DNA of 64,000 bases from Ryuthela nishihirai. Lineage: Eukaryota > Arthropoda > Arachnida > Araneae > Heptathelidae. The position numbers and the translations under genes were made by a program. Positions 1 to 12,139 of this stretch are shown here, piece after piece. The notes below the pieces were generated by a model. That model made no database searches. It was not told the DNA's origin and saw only the letters and a program-made list of their open reading frames with translations. Numbering within the stretch: position 1 is the first letter of the stretch; every line of letters starts with the position of its first letter. The stretch covers positions 19,452,201-19,516,200 of the forward strand of contig JAWZYU010000028.1 of assembly GCA_038380435.1 (NCBI GenBank), given 5' to 3'.

Positions 1-107
1 TTCACAATGGAAATATGCGTTTTCAATGACAAAATAATTTTTCAATCGAATAAATTATAAATGCCAAAAGAGGTTTCTAAAACAATAAGTTCCTTTCCAA
101 AATAAAT

Positions 108-490
108 GGGGCGGGGGTGGCTCAGTCGGTAGCGCGCCAGGCTCGTAATCTGTAGTTCCCAGGTTCGAGTCCCAGCTGTTTCAGCGTTGAGATTTATCTC
201 CGCAAAATTCCTCACCCTGCCCACGGTCAGTAGGGGACACCAATGGGCTTGGAAAGGCCGCCGTCCGTCGGATGGGACGTTAAGCCGTGGCCCCGTGTGC
301 GGGAGAGCCATACCCTGTGCACGTTAAAGAACACGCTGGATGGCTTTGACGGGAGGCTACCATCTGTCTCCTAACAGCTCTTCCAGTGGGTCACCTCCCC
401 CAACCTTCTCTGAGCTTTCGGGGTCCATGTGACCTGGCCATTTAGCCCATGGTGTGCAAAAAAGTGCCGCTCAGAGGTAAAACAACCCAA
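108..490 (+). mobile_element. SINE-A copy 1, full length, perfect 12-bp TSD
   Basis: This is a good reference copy of SINE-A. The head (108-185) is tRNA-derived: an A-box-like GTGGCTCAGTCGG, a B box GGTTCGAGTCC, and GGTAGCGCG...CTCGTAATCTG, which resembles elongator tRNA-Met. The central block (about 262-330) contains GACGTTAAGCC, GTGTGCGGGAGAGCC and GTGCACGTTAAAGAACAC. A 3' region follows and ends GTAAAACAACCC. The 12-bp TSD TCCAAAATAAAT lies at 96-107 and 491-502, which fixes the element ends and implies target-primed retroposition. There is no poly(A) tail. The element has no protein-coding role; a partner LINE would supply reverse transcriptase. Confidence 0.95.
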
Positions 491-1436
491 TCCAAAATAA
501 ATTTTCAAGCGATTTGTTTCGAATCCCAACGCACGTTTTCGAGTTGAATAAATTTCTAACTCCAAAGTAAGTCTTCTATCCAATATGTTTCAATGGCAAT
601 ATAAATTTTCCAACCAATAGATTTCCAATTCCAAAATAAGTTTTGCATCCAATAAGTTTTAAATGCCAGCATAAATTCTCAAACCAATACATTCCCAATA
701 TCAAGCAAATTTCCATCCAATAAGTTTCAAATGTCAATAGAAATTTTTAAAACAATAAGTTTTCATACCATAATAATTTTTAAACCCAATAGGTGCTTAA
801 TTCCAATGAAAATTTTCAATATAAGTTTTCAAAAAATAACTTTTCAACGTCAAATGAACTTTTCTCAATATTTTTCAGGTGCTAATACATATTTTCAGAA
901 CAATAAGTTTCAATGACAAATTAAATTTTTTAATCCAATACGATTCAGATGCCAATATAATTTCTCAAACCATTAGGTTTCCAATCCTAATACAAGTTTA
1001 TGAGCTCAGTATCTTTCCAATGAGAAAAGAAGTTTTCAATTCAAAAAGTTTCAAATTCCCTTATATCTTCAAACCAATAAAATTTCAAGGACAAAATAAC
1101 TTTTTCATCCAATAATTTTCATAAGGGAATGCAATTTTTTAAACAATAAGTTTTCAATGAAAAACTAAATTTTCAATCCAGAGTTACGTTTCAGATGCCA
1201 ATATAAGTTTTTCAGTCCAATAAGTTTCAAATTCCAATATTATTAGTAATTTCCAATGCCAAAATAAATTTTCTATTCAGCAATTTTAAAATTCCAGAAT
1301 AAGTTTAAAACATCAATACACCCACTCCTCGCATTCCTTCATTCAATTGAATGCAAACCTTGCTAATCGAAGTAAGCAATTTATTACGAAAAGGGTGTTA
1401 GATTGCGAAAAAAATACTTTTCGTTTTTAAATGGTA

Positions 1437-1637
1437 CAGTCGCTGAAAAAAGTATCCGAACACTATGGTTGATTACAGAATTCAGAAAAAATATCTGGCA
1501 ACGATTTTTTTAGACAATGGTGATCTGGCGAGACACGAAGGTTGCCAGATCACTAATTTCTAAAAAATATCGCTGCCAGATATTTTTTCTGAATTCTGTA
1601 ATCAACCATATTGTTCGGATATTTTCTTGAGCGACTG
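1437..1637. mobile_element. Foldback MITE of Tc1/mariner type (family M)
   Basis: A roughly 200-bp element flanked by TA dinucleotides (1435-1436 and 1638-1639). Its ends are CAGTCGCTGAAAAAAGTAT on the left and an inverted partner ending TTGAGCGACTG on the right. The complementarity runs far inward (ATGGTTGATTACAGAATTC against GAATTCTGTAATCAACCAT), so almost the whole element can fold into one long hairpin. TA duplication and the end sequence point to mobilisation by a Tc1/mariner transposase. Related copies lie at 26738-27542 and 53907-54020. Confidence 0.85.
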
Positions 1638-1762
1638 TACATGCTAACTTCTATTTATATATATTTATTTTAGGTAATTGCAAATTTTAGTTCAGCAGTA
1701 ATAATAAGTTTTAAAGTAGCCTTATTTTGTACTCAACAAAAATTCAGGTGAATAAAAATGGT

Positions 1763-1850
1763 TGTTGAAGCGGCTGGAATCGAACCCGCATCTCTCCAGC
1801 TATATAGCAGAGAGTTCTACCGTTAAACCACGTATCAGACGATAATTTAG
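1763..1850 (-). other. tRNA-like sequence, probably a pseudo-tRNA or SINE head
   Basis: Read on the minus strand, this has a D-arm/A-box-like segment (GTGGTTTAACGGTAGAAC) and a B box (GGTTCGATTCC) in correct order and about tRNA spacing. The anticodon region folds into an over-long hairpin (CTCTC...GAGAG enclosing 13 nt) and the acceptor stem pairs at only about 5 of 7 positions. I therefore do not call a functional tRNA. The surrounding stretch from 1640 to 2334 contains nothing else I recognise. Confidence 0.35.
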
Positions 1851-2334
1851 TTCCACGATGTTGTGACCTATAAATCTTTTCTTTACTGAATGTGGCGGTT
1901 GCGCACCTATATTTCAGGAATTCAATATCAACAGGCAGCCTGTGTATTTAATATGGATGGATTATTTTGCACTTTATTAATTTCTCATACATTTCTTTTT
2001 GCCGCGAAAAATACTCATCCTTAATGCAGACGTATACTATCAAATTTGAAATCGAAATTTGAAAGAAGGATAATTATGAACTGAATTTATGTTAGAAGCA
2101 TTTGTACTAACACTTACCGCTTTATTTACTAAAATTAATACTTATATATTTAATCGAACAATGTATTTACTAACCAACTGCATTTAACCTATACAATAGT
2201 TCCACTAAACGTTTGGCTAAAAATGAGACAAAATTTTTTTTAGACAAAAATTCTGTCTAGAAAAGTCATATTTCATTGCCGATTCAAAACAGGCTTCGTA
2301 TATCTACATACATAAAAAAAACTCGACCGAGTTT

Positions 2335-2785
2335 ATAATCGGTAAAATCGAGTATTAAACGAGTATTTAACGGTAGAATAGTGTAAAAGGAAACTGGTTG
2401 CATTTTTTTCACGGTGTAAAACCGAGTCTATCATTGTGTAAATCGAAACCGGCAGCATTTTTTTTTGGATCGTGTAAAACGGAAACAATGTAAACTGAAT
2501 AAATAATGAATAAGCTGGCAACGGAAACCATGTAAACTGACTACCGCGTAAAACGGAAATCATGTAAACTGACTACCGCGTAAAACGGAAATCATGTAAA
2601 CTGACTACCGCGTAAAACGGAAATATGTAAACTGACTACCGCGTAAAACAGAAACATGTAAACTGACTACCGCGTAAAACGGAAATCATGTAAACTGCAT
2701 AACGCGTAGAACGGAAACCATGTAAACTGCATATCGCGTAAAACGGAAATCACGTAAACTAAATATCGTGTAAAACGCAGAATAG
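2335..2785. repeat. 31-32 bp minisatellite
   Basis: Tandem units with CATGTAAACTGACTACCGCG followed by TAAAACGGAAAT recur every 31-32 bp. They are regular from about 2520 to 2760 and more degenerate towards 2335. About 9-13 units are visible depending on how the left edge is counted. Confidence 0.85.
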
Positions 2786-3010
2786 ATGCATAAGTTTTAA
2801 AACCAATAAATTTTCGGAATCTAACCCCTAAATTTTCACTGCCATAATAAGATTAATGACTCCAGTTTTCAAACCAAAAGTTTTAAATGCCAAAATAAGC
2901 TTTCCAACCAATACGTTTCCAATGTCAAATAAGTTTTCAAACTCATTTGGTTTTTAAAAGCATATAAGTTTGCAAATAAGTTTGAAATACCAACATAAGT
3001 TATTTCGTTT

Positions 3011-3390
3011 GGTTTGTTTTACCTCTGAGCGGCACTTTTTTGCACACCATGGGCTAAATGGCCAGGTCACATGGACCCCGAAGGATCAGAGAAGGTTAGT
3101 GGAGGAGACCCATTGGAACGGCTGTTGGGAGACAGATGATAGCCTCCCGTCAAGGCCATCCAGGTGTTCTTTAACCTGCACAGGGTATTGCTCTCCAGCA
3201 CACTGAGCCACGGCTTAACGTCCCATCCGACGGACGGCGGCCTTTCCAAGTCCATTGGTGTCCCCTACTGACCGTGGGCAGGGCGGGGAGTTCTGCAGAG
3301 ATAAATCTCAACGCTGAACCAGCTGAGACTCGAATCTGGGAACTACAGATTACGAGCCTGGCGCGCTACCGACTGAGCCAACCCCGCCCC
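3011..3390 (-). mobile_element. SINE-A copy 2, full length
   Basis: The reverse complement begins with the tRNA-like head near 3390 and ends with the tail near 3011. The A-box side is intact and the B box has one change (GATTCGAGTCT). No clean TSD is visible in the flanking AT-rich minisatellite DNA. Confidence 0.92.
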
Positions 3391-3460
3391 AAATAGGTTA
3401 TCAAACCAATGAGTTTCAAATTCCAATATAAGTTACCAATGTGTTTTCAGATGAAACAAA

Positions 3461-4479
3461 AATTTCTATAGAGGGAAACCAAAGAATCCAAATCTTGCGC
3501 TATAAATCCTAACATGACAATATGGAAATATACAATACAATACAGAAGAAAAAGCACACTCGAACAATGCTTCACAAGAACACTATTCACAGTAAAGGTT
3601 TTGTAGATTTTATCTGAAAGGCTGTAATAGCTTAAGATAAGCGAAAAAATCTAGTTAACCATAGAATAGTATCTTCAGGCAAAAATTTCTGAAATGCCAA
3701 TGTGAAAATGAAAAGGCCGATGTGGCCAAGGAACACTTTGGTTCCTTTGCTAAATATCCCCACGTAAGATGCTCATCACTGCAGAACGCTTTACGCCAAA
3801 TCTTCATCACTGCAGCACACCGAGATGAGCAGAGCCAGAGATGCATCTAGGGAACAGAAAGAATAAAGAAAATGAAGAAATTTAAAAGTTCTTTTATCAA
3901 TTTTTAACTATCTACACCTCAGTTAGAACAGTGAAAAGTTATTCTAATACCACATCCTTATCTACCAGAAGATCGGAGAGGGGGTAAGCCACTTACGTTA
4001 TTCAGTGTTTTCTGCCTCCCGCCGCTCCTATTTTTTCCCCAGATCCCCCCCTGAGCATAAAAGCTTTAGTGAAGAGATTTACATCTCCTTCAAAGGAATC
4101 TGACGATAGACAACGCCTTATATACAATCGGGAACAACAGAGGTGTTGTGCAACTTGTGTGATGATGCATTACCTCATCTATTGTTATGTTACCTTTATT
4201 GTTCGATGCAACTGTTACACATGTGCAATAACTGCACATGTCATTTGGAGTGTCATTTGGATAGTGAAGATGATAGAGCAAACAGCTTCCTTTCCCGAAT
4301 CTGGGGAAGTGTTCTTTTCAGATTTGCTAAATATGATCTACCACCGAAAAGCTATCGTGTTTTTTACTGGGAACTATATTCAGCAGGAAGAAAATTATAT
4401 TTTTTCTCAAATCGAAAACGTTTCATTACCAATTTAAGTTTTGTAAGAACTTAAATTGACTTAAATTTAAACTTTTTAT
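3461..4479. other. Unassigned DNA
   Basis: No repeat, motif or convincing gene seen. A 122-codon open frame at 4069-4437 begins with GTG, has no recognisable domain and overlaps other open frames, so it is not called as a gene. Confidence 0.5.
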
Positions 4480-4963
4480 TTTCAAGCCAATAAGTTTCCA
4501 AAGGCAATAAAGGTTTTCACACCAATAAGTTTCCAAAGGCAATAAAGGTTTTCACACCAATAAGTTTCCATAGGTAATAAAGGTTTTCACACCAATAAGT
4601 TTCCAAAGGCAATAAAGGTTTTCACACCAATAAGTTTCCATAGGTAATAAAGGTTTTCACACCAATAAGTTTCCAAAGGCAATAAAGGTTTTCACACCAA
4701 TAAGTTTCCAAAGGCAATAAAGGTTTTCACACCAATAAGTTTCCAAAGGCAATAAAGGTTTTCACACCAATAAGTTTCCAAAGGCAATAAAGGTTTTCAC
4801 ACCAATAAGTTTCCAAATGCAATAAAGGTTTTCACACCAATAAGTTTCCAAAGGCAATAAAGGTTTTCACACCAATAAGTTTCCAAAGGCAATAAAGGTT
4901 TTCACACCAATAAGTTTCCAAATGCAATAAAGGTTTTCACACCAATAAGTTTCCAATGCCAAT
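4480..4963. repeat. 35-bp minisatellite, highly homogeneous
   Basis: About 13-14 copies of a 35-bp unit (CAATAAGTTTCCAAAGGCAA plus TAAAGGTTTTCACAC). The only changes are a few recurrent variants (AAAGGC, ATAGGT, AAATGC). Its unit belongs to the same family as the degenerate field around it, so this is a locally re-amplified core. Confidence 0.95.
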
Positions 4964-5515
4964 ATACGCTTTGTTACCGTTTTTTTTTTCGTACCATTTA
5001 CATATTTCAGGGAATTGCGATTTTCATATCATTACATTTTCATACTAAGTAAGTAAAATGCAAGTTTTCAAGTGATTACGTTTCCATACCAATACGTATT
5101 CAATGCGAATAAAAGTGTTCATTCTAAAAAATTCTCAATGACATTACAATGTTTCATACCAATATGGTTTTATGGCCAATATATGTTTTCGTACCAATAA
5201 GTTTCTAATTTATTATAAGGTCTGATACCAATGTTTACGATGCTATTTTAAAGCTTCATACCAATAATTTTCCAATACCGTTATACGGTTTCGTATCAAT
5301 AAGTTATCGGTACCAATGTCATACCAATAGATGTCAAATGCTAATATAAGGTTTCAAACCAATAGGGTTCCAGTACCAAATTTTGAAATCATTTCTTTTC
5401 TAATGCGAATATAAATTTTCGTACCAATAATTTTACAACATCGATATAACTACCGAAACCAATAAAGTTACAGTTTCAATATATGATTTTAAAACCAATA
5501 ACTTTGCATTTAGCT

Positions 5516-6213
5516 TTCATTTTAGCTTTAAGTGAATTCAAAGAAATCTGCCAATTCATTCACTTTACCTCGTTTTACATTTCGATGCACTTGTAACTAA
5601 AAATCTCATTTCTAAACTAGAACGTATATCGTCTCTGGCGCATACATGAATATTTCGTTTTTAAACAGGATGAAGGTTTTCGTTACCTACTCTTGCAATC
5701 CTTAAAGTTCCAATTCGAATTAATGGAAATGAAAATAATAGTTTTTTATTAGTACTTCTACAGCATACAAAGTATTTGTCTTCTATTCGTTTTTAATTTG
5801 AAAAGTTGCTTTTCTCACACCACTCTGAGAAAAAGGGGAAGACTGTTGCTGTCAGTAGAAAATTCTTGATATTCTACCACAGATATTTCAAATTTCTACT
5901 ATAAATGAAATATGCAATGTTCATTAAAAGTTTCACTTTTCTCATATTTAGTCGCCTCTAACGATATAAATTAGAAATACCTAAGGATTTGAAAAATGCA
6001 AATTATAATAGTTAATTAGTATTAATGCAAATTAAAAAAGAGATTTCCAATTATCTCTTACAACAATTGTGTTTTCCACCCACCCTGGGTTTAAGGAGAC
6101 AACTAATTCTACGAAATGTAATAATTAATAATCGTCATGACCTGCAGATTCTATTATCAAAATTTCAAATTTCTAGCCTAAATACATCAGCTAGCAATTT
6201 ACGTTTTTGGAAG
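5516..6213. other. Unassigned AT-rich DNA
   Basis: No repeat or coding signal recognised between the minisatellite field and SINE-A copy 3. Confidence 0.5.
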
Positions 6214-6225
6214 ATTCCTAAAGTG

Positions 6226-6608
6226 TTGGGTTGTTTTACCTCTGAGCGGCACTTTTTTGCACACCATGGGCTAAATGGCCAGGTCACATGGACCCCGAAG
6301 GCTCAGAGAAGGTTGGGGGAGGGGACCCATTGGAACAGCTGTTGGGAGACAGATGGTAGCCTCCCGTCAAGGCCATCCAGCGTGTTCTTTAACGTGCACA
6401 GGGTATGACTCTCCCACACACGGAGTTACGGCTTAACGTCCCATCCGACGGACGGCGGCCTTTCCAAGCCCATCGGTGTCCCCTACTGACCGTGGGCAGG
6501 GCGGGGAGTTTTGCGGAGATAAATCTCAACGCTGACCCAGCTGGGACTCGAACCTGGGAACTACAGATTACGAGCCTGGCGCGCTACCGACTGAGCCACC
6601 CCCGCCTC
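6226..6608 (-). mobile_element. SINE-A copy 3, perfect 12-bp TSD
   Basis: Full-length copy. The TSD ATTCCTAAAGTG lies at 6214-6225 and 6609-6620. The central block and both pol III boxes are intact. Confidence 0.95.
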
Positions 6609-6620
6609 ATTCCTAAAGTG

Positions 6621-7084
6621 CGAATGGTAAATTAATCTATACCTATCAAAACCAAAACGAATTTTCAATCTATCTTTCAAAAATAAACAATTATTTCTTA
6701 AAAGAAGGAAAAATTGCATTTTACTACCCGCCCTGGTTAAAATGGGTCAGCTCATTTTTGCCAATGACATGACCTTCAAATTCCACCACCAATATTTCGA
6801 ATTTCTAGCATGATACATCATTTGAAATACTCGTTTAAAATTTTGCAATTTCAAATTTCTCCACCATCAGAGGGAGCAAATTAAACATTTTGATGGATTT
6901 GGACCACAACTCATAAATCTTCAAGATCTGTTCTTGCCATGATAGGAATGAGATCATCTAACATACAGATGATCTAACCAAATATCGTCTTTTCAATATC
7001 CTGTTATATACACATTATCAATATTCAATCCGCTAGAGATCTGCAGCCACTGATATGAATAAGATTTTCTGTTTTTGTATGACA
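6621..7084. other. Unassigned AT-rich DNA
   Basis: Nothing recognised here beyond AT-rich sequence. Confidence 0.5.
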
Positions 7085-7093
7085 TCAGGATCA

Positions 7094-7477
7094 GTTGGGT
7101 TGTTTTACCTCTGTGCGGCACGTTTTTGCATACCATGGGCTAAATGGCCAGGTCACATGGACCCCGAAGGCTCAGAGAAGGTTGGGAGAGGAGACCCACT
7201 GGAACAGCTGTTGGGAGACAGATGGTAGCCTCCCGTCAAGGCAAGCCAGCGTGTTCTTTAACGTGCACAGGGTATGGCTCTCCCGCACTCGGGGCCACGG
7301 CTTAACGTCCCGTCCGACGGACGGCGGCCTTTCCAAGCCCATCGGTGTCCCCTACTGACCGTGGGCAGGGCGGGGAATTTTGCGGAGATAAATCTCAACG
7401 CAGACCCATCTGGGACTCGAACCTGGGAACTACAGATTACGAGTCTGGCGCGCTACCGACTGAGTCACCCCCGCCCC
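7094..7477 (-). mobile_element. SINE-A copy 4, 9-bp TSD
   Basis: Full-length copy with TCAGGATCA at 7085-7093 and 7478-7486. It has a few point changes in the 3' region and head. Confidence 0.93.
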
Positions 7478-7486
7478 TCAGGATCA

Positions 7487-9310
7487 AGAGTATGCACCAT
7501 ATCCCTCTAAGTTTGATATCGATGTGTGTGCCTGATTTCAAGTCCATTCCACTAAATTAATAACGCGAATTTTAATAAATAATTTATGATACATTTGCGA
7601 TTTTTAATAATTTCCTAAGTAATTTTAACTGTTACTATACTTCAGGTCCAGTTACCGCTTTCTACCTAGAATATCAGAGGTGCCAATTAATTTTGTGTAG
7701 GAATTTGCAAGCTTCAATTTCACGTTTCTTGTAGCAGTTACATAAGCGTGAGAAACTTATAGGCATCAGTTTCCATGTTATGCTGAAGCCTTTTTCAGGC
7801 ATGAATGAGAACTTTTTTACGTCGAAAATTGTAGTCACCAGTTTTTGTCTTCTACCGAAAAACCACACTTATTCCTATTTTATGCTACTAACATATTGAA
7901 TCGAAAAGATTTGTAAAATAAATCTTCCGACTTTTGAATCAAAAATGCAAGGAAAAGTTTTTTTAACCTCTTCTTTCATCACTACAGTCGAGCAAAGCCT
8001 CCTTCAGTTCATCTTGTCAGCATCATCATTCTTTGAGAAAGTTTTTTTTTTTCAGAGCTACATTATAATCTGCTCTTCGTTTGTCCTCAAGAAAGACTTC
8101 GCTTGAAGTGAATAGAAAAAGAAATGAAGGTCAATCTATTGTCACGAAGCTTTTCTGGATCTTAAAACAACTTCGATAGTTTAATTGCAGAGCATCGACG
8201 TGGAAGAGAACTCGTGAACGAGAGTGCAAAATCACTCTATCGCGATCAAAAACTGCACGCTCACAGATTTAAATAATCCTCAAATAACAGAGAAGGAGAA
8301 ATTTCTTCGATTTTTTTTCTGAATGGAACGTAGAAGCATTGGAACTGAAAGAATGTTCATTAACAGAAATCGGCGGGATTCGAAACGAAATTGCTTATTC
8401 TGGACATCAAAAGCAGCAAATAAAACTATGCATGAATAAATTAGAAATTATTAGGAATTAAACAATAAAATATCAATATCGTTTTAATATTATCTATCAG
8501 ATTTCTGTGGTTATATCGCGTATAATTAATCGCAATAGCAATCGGTGAATGCGAGATTAATTACAAGTTTGGGAAAATGGAGACAAAATTATATCTTTTT
8601 TCTTTCAGGAGAAACGTCTTATTTTTTTTTTTGCGACATATAGGACAGAGAAGAATCCTAGCTTAATTCTCATACAAGGACATGCCCTATAAATATTCTC
8701 ATACAAGGACATGCCCTACTAAGACCGAAGTCATTGCTGACCACTGCCTTAGTTAGAGCTAACACAACACACAAAGTTTGCCCTGCTGGAACAGTCGCTA
8801 GCTGCCTAATCACTATGCCAGTTAAGGCTTTAACGAAGAAATCTGCTGCTGATGGAATGGGTAGTGCATTCATTGCGAAGAAGCCACTCTGAAACAACCT
8901 TCAGCACTTTTCTAACACCGCTAATAAAATTTAAAGACGACTGAACGAGGTGCACTTTTCTAACACCGCTAATAAGATTTAAGACGACTGAAACGGAGAG
9001 AAAATTACTGGCAACTTGTCCATCTGCCTGTATATCTATTTGTCCAACTGCAGACATTCAAATATTTTTTTTAGAGATAAATAAAAAATTCTTTTTGGGC
9101 TGAATATCTATCTACTCATGAAATATTGCGATTCGAATGTTCCGAATCTCACAATAGCTAATTGCGTCTTCAAACGGTGGAAAAAGTTGGAAAAGGTGAA
9201 AAAATTTTAACCGATTATTATAAACGATCCATTTTCGCTAGGAATTTTAAATTTTAGTATGAAAATCAAAAGGTTTACATTGACAGCAGAGATTTTTTCG
9301 CCTTACCTGA
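7487..9310. other. Unassigned DNA with two short tandem duplications
   Basis: No gene recognised. Two local duplications are visible: a 23-bp sequence (ATTCTCATACAAGGACATG...) at 8667-8689 and 8695-8717, and a 48-bp period duplication (GCACTTTTCTAACACCGCTA...) beginning at 8904 and 8952. Open frames across these (for example 8670-9057, minus) have no recognisable domain. Confidence 0.6.
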
Positions 9311-9598
9311 ATCATCATCATCAAGCAGCCATGGGCTACGGAGGTCCAACCAGACCGCGTAATTTAGTTCTCCAAGCATATCTGTCCTGCAAGAATATCT
9401 GCTGCATCTGTCCACTGCACACCAATTCTAATAAAGTTCTGTTTGACATTGTCTGCCCACCGCATCCTAGCTCTTCCCCTCTTTCTGAGGCCTTTAGGCA
9501 CACTGTTCATAACCCTATTCGCTAATCTATAATTATAGGGCAACAACGTGGCCAAACCAACAAAGTCTCTCTCTGCGCAATATGCTGCTCAAAGGATA
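9311..9598 (-). mobile_element. RTE-like LINE, 5'-truncated 3' end
   Basis: Matches the 3' end of the full-length RTE-like element at 22429-25902, starting at the same CATCATCATC tail followed by AAGCAGCCATGGGCTACGG. On the minus strand the frame at 9364-9555 encodes an Arg-rich C-terminal segment (GLRKRGRARMRWADNVKQ). This resembles the extreme C-terminus of RTE-type reverse-transcriptase polyproteins. Severe 5' truncation is typical of LINE copies. Confidence 0.85.
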
Positions 9599-9961
9599 GG
9601 GGCTGGTAAAACGCAACACTATTTCAAAGATGAATGGATCTTTTTTCCCCCTCGGAAAGAATTGCGCTTTCACACTGGGAGTAGGGGACAATCAAAGCCT
9701 TTTAAGAGAGGAAATGAAAAATTGTCTTCGTGTTTTATAGCTAAAAATAAAATATTACTCTTTGCATTTTCTCAATTACCATTTGTTACATTTTCTACTA
9801 TTAGAGGGCGCAAAAGTCGGAAAACGAAAAATTTTATTCTCTTTTTAAAACGAGCTTCCCACATTCGCCAAAGGAGATATGTTATTCCTCAACTTTTAAT
9901 TTCTGTTATAATGCGTTTTCCATAGTGCATTAAAACATTTAAAAGAAAGACCTCATAATGC
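9599..9961. other. Unassigned DNA
   Basis: No recognised feature. The 125-codon frame at 9548-9925 starts with GTG inside the LINE fragment and runs into unrelated DNA. Confidence 0.5.
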
Positions 9962-10712
9962 AGGGTTGTTCTACCTCTCAGAGGCATATTTTGCACACAA
10001 CGGACTAAAAGATAAGGTCACAAAGACCCCAAGAGCTCAGAGAAAGTTGGGGATAGGAGATGCACTGGACCACTCTTAGGAGTGAAAGGAAGCTCCCTGT
10101 TAAGGTCATCCAGCGTGCTTTTTGAAGTGCGCAGGGTATGGCTCTGGGCACACGGAATCAGAGCCAAATGTCTCATCCGACGGACAGCCAACTTTCCAAG
10201 CCCGTTAGTGTCCCCTTTCCTGACCGAGGGGGGAGCTCAGTCGGTAGCGCGCAAGGCTCGTAATCTTTAGTTCCCAGGTTCGAGTCCCAGATGGGTCAGC
10301 GTTGAAATTTATCTGCGCAAAATTCCCCGCCCTGTCCACGGTCAGTAGGGGCCACCGATGGGCTTGGAAAGGCCGCCATCCGTGGGATGGGACGTTAAGC
10401 CGTGGCCCCGTGTGCGGGAGAGCCATTCCCTGTGCACGTTCACGCTGGATGGCCTTGACGGGAGGCTACCATCTGTCTCCCAACAGCTGTTCCAGTGGCT
10501 CCCCTCCGTGAACCTTCTCTGAGCCTTCAGGGTCTATGTGACCTAGCCATTTAGTCCATAGTGTGCAAAAAAGTGCCGCTCAGAGGTAAAACAACCCAAC
10601 CGAGGTGGAGGTTCAGCGGAAATATTTTTCAACACTGTCATAAGTAGGACTCGAACCTGAGACTGCAGATTATGATCCTAGCGTGTTACCTATTGAGCCA
10701 ACACCTGCCGCT
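9962..10712 (-). mobile_element. Old SINE-A copy split by a younger SINE-A
   Basis: 9962-10228 aligns to the 3' half and central region of SINE-A on the minus strand but is strongly diverged. 10606-10712 aligns to its tRNA-like head (GGACTCGAACCTGAGACTGC and so on). The two halves are separated exactly by the younger copy at 10229-10599, so this is one old element interrupted by a later insertion. Confidence 0.85.
10229..10599 (+). mobile_element. SINE-A copy nested inside an older SINE-A
   Basis: Nearly consensus copy in the opposite orientation to its host element. The short TSD ACCGAGG is seen at 10223-10229 and 10599-10605. Much lower divergence than the host gives the order of insertion. 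Confidence 0.9.
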
Positions 10713-11728
10713 TGTAATAGAGGAGAAATTGGGTTTAATAACGATTTTCGATGAAGATAAAACTCTAAATCTTCCTCTGAATGTGTTTATGAAATTATAA
10801 ATATATTACCATTTTTGCTTTGAGTGATTCACCAAAGATTTAAGAGAAAAAAATTATAATATAGATCTAAATCCTTTTGGGAACCGAAAGTAATTCGCGG
10901 TAAATGTCACGTGCTTCGGAACAAAAGGGGAATTACTACTCGTAATGAAAAGCAATTACACAGCGTCAAATGCTGAGAAGCAAGTGTCAGGTATACGTCT
11001 ATCAATGGTAGAGTCTCGCAGCAACATCGTCTTCTCCCCCCCCCCTCAAACACATACATCTTCCAACTCTCTTCTTCACAGTCGACTGGTTCAGAGGAGA
11101 GAAATTAGTTTCCGTTTTATCACACCTGTTCGTCCCAGAGCAGAACGATGCTCTCACCTTTCCTTACGCGAACTGATGTGGACGAGTCGAGCAAATGCTC
11201 CTCAAGTGGCAGGTGAACGGTGCGACGAATGGCAACCGAAATCCAACCATATGCGAAAAGGCTTAGCCGGGAAAAGGAAGACGTGTCGAGCACTCGCTTC
11301 TCTTAATTAACGTGAGAATGATTCTTGCTCTCGATAGAAAAGAGTGGCAAGAACCGATAAGCTTTCGATTCGGTTTCGTGATGACTCTAACTGGCAAAAG
11401 AGAAAATGGAAACGCAAAATTAACGATTCTTTCAGATAGAGGTAATCTCGCAGAAAATTAAAAACCCTCAACCTTCTAAAATATGTGTCACTTTAACTTT
11501 TAATGCAATTACTTTTCTAGTTAGCTTTAAACGAAAAATGGGGAAGATTATCAACTACTCCTCTTTAGGAAAGAGTAAATTATGAGGGTTTTTTTTCCTT
11601 TCATTGACCATCAGGGTGGATTGTATTTCAGACTTTTAAAGCACGCTAATGTTGTTTAATTGTCTCAGAAGCGGTGAGTTGGAAAAGGTGATGTAGCGTC
11701 TGGGGAAGATTTTCAGAAATTCAACTGA
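10713..11728. other. Unassigned DNA
   Basis: No repeat or gene recognised. A 121-codon ATG frame (10945-11310) is basic and of low complexity, with no domain I can identify. Confidence 0.5.
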
Positions 11729-11741
11729 CGCTGCAATGGTT

Positions 11742-12126
11742 GGGTTGGGTTGTTTTACCTCTGAGCGGCACTTTTTTGCACACCATGGGCTAAATGGCCA
11801 GGTCACATGGACCCCGAAGGCTCAGAGAAGGTTGGGGGAGGGGACCCACTGGAACAGCTGTTGGGAGACAGATGGTAGCCTCCCGTCAAGGCCATCCAGC
11901 GTGTTCTTTAACGTGCACAGGGTATGGCTCTCCCGCACACGGGGCCACGGCTTAACGTCCCATCCGACGGACGGCGGCCTTTCCAATCCCATCGGTGTCC
12001 CCTACTGACCGAGGGCAGGGCGGGGAATTTTGCGGAGATAAATCTCAACGCTGACCCAGCTGGGACTTGAACCTGGGAACTACAGATTACGAGCCTGGCG
12101 CGCTACCGACTGAGCCACCCCCGCCC
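11742..12126 (-). mobile_element. SINE-A copy, perfect 13-bp TSD
   Basis: Full-length, near-consensus copy. CGCTGCAATGGTT is present at 11729-11741 and 12127-12139. The tail shows two AACCC-type units (TTGGGTTGGGTTG on this strand). Confidence 0.95.
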
Positions 12127-12139
12127 CGCTGCAATGGTT

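Larger units (their letters stand above)
1..5515. repeat. Decayed minisatellite field, CCAATAAGTTT-type units
   Basis: Much of 1-107, 503-1320, 2770-3010, 3391-3460 and 4966-5515 is built from degenerate units of about 30-37 bp. They contain CCAATAAGTTT, then a variable CCAATGCCAATA-like part, then a TTTTCAAAC-like part. The stretches share motif and orientation, so they look like one old array split by later insertions (SINEs, a MITE, other DNA) rather than separate arrays. A much younger, nearly exact sub-array lies at 4480-4963. No coding capacity is supported; the short open frames here are by-products of the repeat. Confidence 0.75.

Noticed and set aside
4069..4437. 122-codon frame with Cys and hydrophobic residues
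   Set aside because: Starts with GTG, overlaps other open frames on both strands and matches no domain I know.
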